Origin: Spirochaetaceae bacterium
Lineage (GTDB): Bacteria; Spirochaetota; Spirochaetia; JABEVK01
Assembly (NCBI GenBank): GCA_023265735.1
Contig: JAHFSN010000097.1
Span: 1 to 7,179 of the forward strand
Direction of reading: 5' to 3'
DNA: 7,179 nucleotides
Shown piece by piece: positions 5,597 to 7,179 of this stretch. The notes under the pieces were generated by a model that was given only the letters and a program-made list of their open reading frames with translations, ran no database searches and was not told the origin of the DNA. The first letter of the stretch is position 1. The number at the start of each line of letters is the position of its first letter. The position numbers were made by a program, and so were the translations under genes.

Positions 5597-5791
5597 TCAA
5601 CCTCCCGCCGAGATGAGCTCGGCTAGTTTTCCACAGACTTTTCCACAATTTTGTCCACAAGAGGTAGGAGATTCTTCCTTCCTTCCCGGAGGGGAAGGAA
5701 GAATGTGAATATGAAGAGCATTGCTTCGGCTTCGTTTCCGCATCGATTGGGCAATGCGTCCGCATATGCATCCGCATACTTCGAGCATCAT
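5597..5791 (-). CDS. Doubtful 64-aa frame bridging DUF1376 gene and next gene
   Basis: ATG 5791 overlaps the DUF1376 stop (ATGA) and the frame ends in TGA 2 nt before the preferred start of the next gene. Those 4-base junctions match the style of this genome. The peptide is Cys/Arg-rich with CGxx repeats (CGQNCGKVCGK). These come from the 12-bp DNA repeats below it, so the composition may simply reflect the repeats. A different frame over the same DNA looks more like the tail of DUF1376 proteins, so I rate this frame as unlikely. Confidence 0.2.
   Translation of the reverse strand: MMLEVCGCICGRIAQSMRKRSRSNALHIHILPSPPGRKEESPTSCGQNCGKVCGKLAELISAGG
5627..5659. repeat. Three DnaA-box-like repeats at 12-bp period, candidate origin
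   Basis: TTTTCCACA (5627-5635), TTTTCCACA (5639-5647) and TTGTCCACA (5651-5659) begin exactly 12 bp apart. The first two fit the relaxed DnaA box TT(A/T)TNCACA; the third differs by one base. Regular spacing and orientation are typical of iterons or origin boxes. They sit downstream of the DUF1376 replication-type gene. In the minus-strand frame ending at 5313 they encode a repeated LWxK-type tetrapeptide. Confidence 0.55.
5671..5704. repeat. Inverted repeat with 12-bp stem
   Basis: ATTCTTCCTTCC (5671-5682) and GGAAGGAAGAAT (5693-5704) are perfect arms around a 10-nt loop; a shifted pairing of CTTCCTTCCC with GGGAAGGAAG is also possible. It lies between the DnaA-like boxes and the CCGCAT repeats. 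The polypyrimidine/polypurine arms lack a T-tract, so a terminator is unlikely. A structural element of an origin is plausible. Confidence 0.45.
5738..5777. repeat. Tandem 12-bp CCGCAT repeats, iteron-like
   Basis: ATGCGTCCGCAT (5754-5765) is followed directly by ATGCATCCGCAT (5766-5777), an 11 of 12 match. A third CCGCAT lies at 5738-5743. Together with the boxes at 5627-5659 they make a second 12-bp-periodic array in the same 150 bp. They could be binding sites for the phage initiator. The sample is small and GCATATGC-type self-symmetry inflates apparent repetition. Confidence 0.4.
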
Positions 5792-6138
5792 CGTCTCCCG
5801 CCTTTGGGTACGTGATTGATCCACCTCGCTTCGGCCGCGGCTTTGCCAAGTTCTGATCGCCTTCGAGCTGCAGCGATTTCTTCCTCTGCCCGCTCGTTTG
5901 TCAGGATTCCGTCCTTCAGCGTGAAGAAGGCCAGGATATCGGTGCGGTATTTCTTCCAGTCCGCGGGGCTCAGCCTGGCCAGTCTTGCCAGCTTCTTCTC
6001 GTCTTGGTCGAAGCCCCCTTGATTGAGCCAGTAGTGCATCAGCAGATGCAGATAGGCTCCAGAGGCCGTCGTATCGAGATGGGCTGTTGCGGTCAGATAG
6101 TCGGCGCACCACAGGGGCATGAAAGGCAACTCGGCCAA
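5788..6138 (-). CDS. DUF1376-domain phage replication-type protein
   Basis: DUF1376 proteins are phage-encoded and usually sit in replication modules, often beside or in place of a replication initiator; their exact biochemistry is not settled. The visible match runs from LPFMPLWCADYLTATAHLDT near the N-terminus, through GAYLHLLMHYW and KKLARLARLSPADWKKYR, to the hallmark AEARW near the end. I chose TTG 6138 because it has GGAGG 5 nt upstream and puts the family start at the right place. The frame is open back to GTG 6303, which would add 55 low-complexity basic residues. The frame stops early at GGRR (TGA 5788), and the family-like tail (MRMHMRTHCPIDAETK, then KQCSSYSHSSFPSGKEG) lies in the +1 frame. 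That implies a base error, a mutation or recoding. Confidence 0.8.
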   Translation of the reverse strand: MAELPFMPLWCADYLTATAHLDTTASGAYLHLLMHYWLNQGGFDQDEKKLARLARLSPADWKKYRTDILAFFTLKDGILTNERAEEEIAAARRRSELGKAAAEARWINHVPKGGRR

Positions 6139-6303
6139 GGCTTCCTCCAACCTTTCCCTCTGCGTCCTCCGCCGGGCTTGGGACCGGCTTGCCGCATTGA
6201 AAGGCCCCCGAGGCCTCTTACCTCTCGGGGGTTCTGATTCGTCTATTTCTTCATCCACCCTCCTCTCCCCTCCCGGGGCACCAGCTTCTCTTTTCTGGAC
6301 CAC
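6139..6303. other. Leader region of the DUF1376 gene with a GC-rich hairpin
   Basis: These 165 bp lie between the stop of the histidine-rich protein gene and the preferred DUF1376 start. They hold the inverted repeat CCCCCGAG (6205-6212) / CTCGGGGG (6224-6231), with an 11-nt loop. The DUF1376 frame is open through here from GTG 6303, so the stretch may be a coding extension. Its predicted peptide is low-complexity, which favours a leader or attenuator. Confidence 0.35.
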
Positions 6304-6612
6304 TCAGTCGGCAACCCGTCGCAGTTCGGCCGGCGTGTACTCAACCTGAAAGCCCTGACGGTAGATTCCCGGCACAACGGTGATCCTCGAGTGCTCCTCG
6401 TGGATGAGCTCGGCCGGTTTGTCCACGACGATGTGACCGCCTCCGTCGTCGTGGCGGAACATCTTCACGCGGTCCCCCTCGAAGCGATGGTGGTGGCCGG
6501 TGACCTCGCCGTAGGCCAGGATGGTTTTCATCCCCTTCGAACGTCGGAGGGGTCGCCCCCGAACCTTGTCGTCTCGCAGGAGATACACGTCCCCCTGCCT
6601 GATCTGCTGCAT
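6304..6612 (-). CDS. Conserved histidine-motif protein (102 aa), function unknown
   Basis: The protein has the marks of a small conserved family I have seen annotated only as hypothetical. These are RQGDVYLL at residues 5-12, ILAYGEVTGHHHRF at 31-44, HEEH at 71-74, and a closing PGIYRQGFQVEYTP. It looks like a compact beta-fold with conserved His residues that could coordinate a metal; this is inference. Start ATG 6612 has AGGAGG 5 nt upstream, placed right after the true stop of the DUF6745-like gene. In my recollection this family often neighbours DUF6745 proteins, and that pairing is present here. Confidence 0.75.
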   Translation of the reverse strand: MQQIRQGDVYLLRDDKVRGRPLRRSKGMKTILAYGEVTGHHHRFEGDRVKMFRHDDGGGHIVVDKPAELIHEEHSRITVVPGIYRQGFQVEYTPAELRRVAD

Positions 6613-6623
6613 ACAGACCTCCT

Positions 6624-7179
6624 TCAGCTTTCAATCTCCGGGCGATACTGCTCGGGGTTCTCGAACATGAAACTGCCGTCGGCCTCGCGCCAGGTCGACG
6701 CCATGGCCGCCAAAACGTCGTTGGACGCTCTCCCGCCGTCTCTTCCGGGGAATCCCACGGCTGCCAGCCCTTGCCCTTCAGGAACGTCTGGTAACCGGGC
6801 TCCGGGGTGGAATTGATCATCTCGAGGATGACAATGGGTTCGTCCCCCGGCATTTCCCGGTACAGAAGCCTGGCCCCTCGGAGTCCGTAGACGTAATGAT
6901 CAGGAGACCCCGTGTCGACGACCCGGGCACCGCAATCCACCATGTACTTGGCAACGCCTCCCGGGTACCGTTCGAGGAGAACCCGACGGACCTCGGCATT
7001 CTCCTCGCTGTCCACAACCTTCACGTCGATCCGCTCGGGGTTCGTCACGATGAACCCGGGAACCATGACGCCGTGCCAGAAGAACAGGGGCTCACAATCC
7101 GACGCCACGGCCGGTCCGTTGCCACAATGCAGACGCCGGCCTGCCGGCGTCTGCTCGACGCTGACTTGGGGTTTCGCAA
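6624..7179 (-). CDS. DUF6745-like protein, 5' end cut by window edge, frameshifted near 6720-6755
   Basis: The frame is open from the right edge, so the true start lies outside. Family-like segments are RRLHCGNGPAV, LFFWHGVMVPGF, NAEVRRVLLERYPGG, YMVDCGARVVD, LLYREMPGDEPIVILEM and NSTPEPG. After WQPWDSPEE the zero frame turns into Arg/Pro-rich nonsense that overruns the next gene to 6341. The -1 frame resumes a sensible tail, NDVLAAMASTWREADGSFMF then YRPEIES, ending in TGA 6624 just before the next gene's SD. A one-base deletion in the sequence, or a real frameshift mutation, is the simplest reading. No clear slippery heptamer is in frame. DUF6745 has no established function. Confidence 0.75.
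7129..7154. repeat. 26-bp palindrome with 12-bp arms
   Basis: GCAGACGCCGGC (7129-7140) and GCCGGCGTCTGC (7143-7154) are perfect inverted arms separated by CT. It lies inside the DUF6745-like coding frame, where it encodes TPAGRR-type residues. It could be a REP-like palindrome, a regulatory hairpin in the mRNA, or a chance product of GC-rich Ala/Gly/Arg codons, though a perfect 12-bp stem is long for chance. Confidence 0.5.

Noticed and set aside
6341..6623. Zero-frame continuation of the DUF6745-like gene overlapping the histidine-motif gene.
   Set aside because: The peptide is Arg/Pro-rich low-complexity and overlaps a well-supported gene; it results from the frameshift near 6740.

Overview
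The window looks like part of a tailed, probably temperate bacteriophage genome, either free, episomal or in an environmental contig. Both ends are cut inside genes. Nearly all genes lie on the minus strand, are short, and overlap by a few bases (ATGA, GTGA and similar junctions). Several start at TTG or GTG behind good Shine-Dalgarno (SD) sequences. Base composition is GC-rich, which fits a GC-rich bacterial host, but nothing identifies the host taxon. No rRNA, tRNA or CRISPR array was seen.

Read along the minus strand, from high to low coordinates, the order is as follows. (1) The 3' part of a DUF6745-like gene (6624-7179) with a frameshifted tail, then a 102-aa conserved histidine-rich protein (6304-6612). 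(2) A replication-type block: a DUF1376 protein (5788-6138), an origin-like stretch of repeats (5627-5777), and two small genes (5313-5594 and 5135-5326). (3) About 300 bp without a convincing gene, holding a 32-bp near-palindrome (5065-5096). (4) A tyrosine recombinase (3883-4836), coupled to a 44-aa membrane peptide, a small zinc-ribbon-like protein and an ASCH-like phage protein (2974-3582). (5) Three small unknown proteins (2162-2984). (6) The packaging genes: terminase small subunit (1196-1741) and terminase large subunit (1-1233, running off the left edge).

The exception is a pair of coupled plus-strand genes (1821-2224). The first encodes an extremely acidic 36-aa peptide. The pair diverges from the terminase small subunit across a 79-bp gap with a perfect 10-bp inverted repeat next to the terminase start codon.

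The most interesting part is the stretch just after the DUF1376 gene. Three DnaA-box-like 9-mers sit at an exact 12-bp period, followed on the plus strand by a 12-bp-stem hairpin and two tandem near-identical 12-mers. This resembles an origin of replication embedded in or next to its initiator gene, as in lambda gene O. The coding frame of the same stretch is ambiguous: the tail expected for the DUF1376 protein lies in the +1 frame. A second probable frameshift breaks the DUF6745 gene, so read errors must be excluded before either is called biological.
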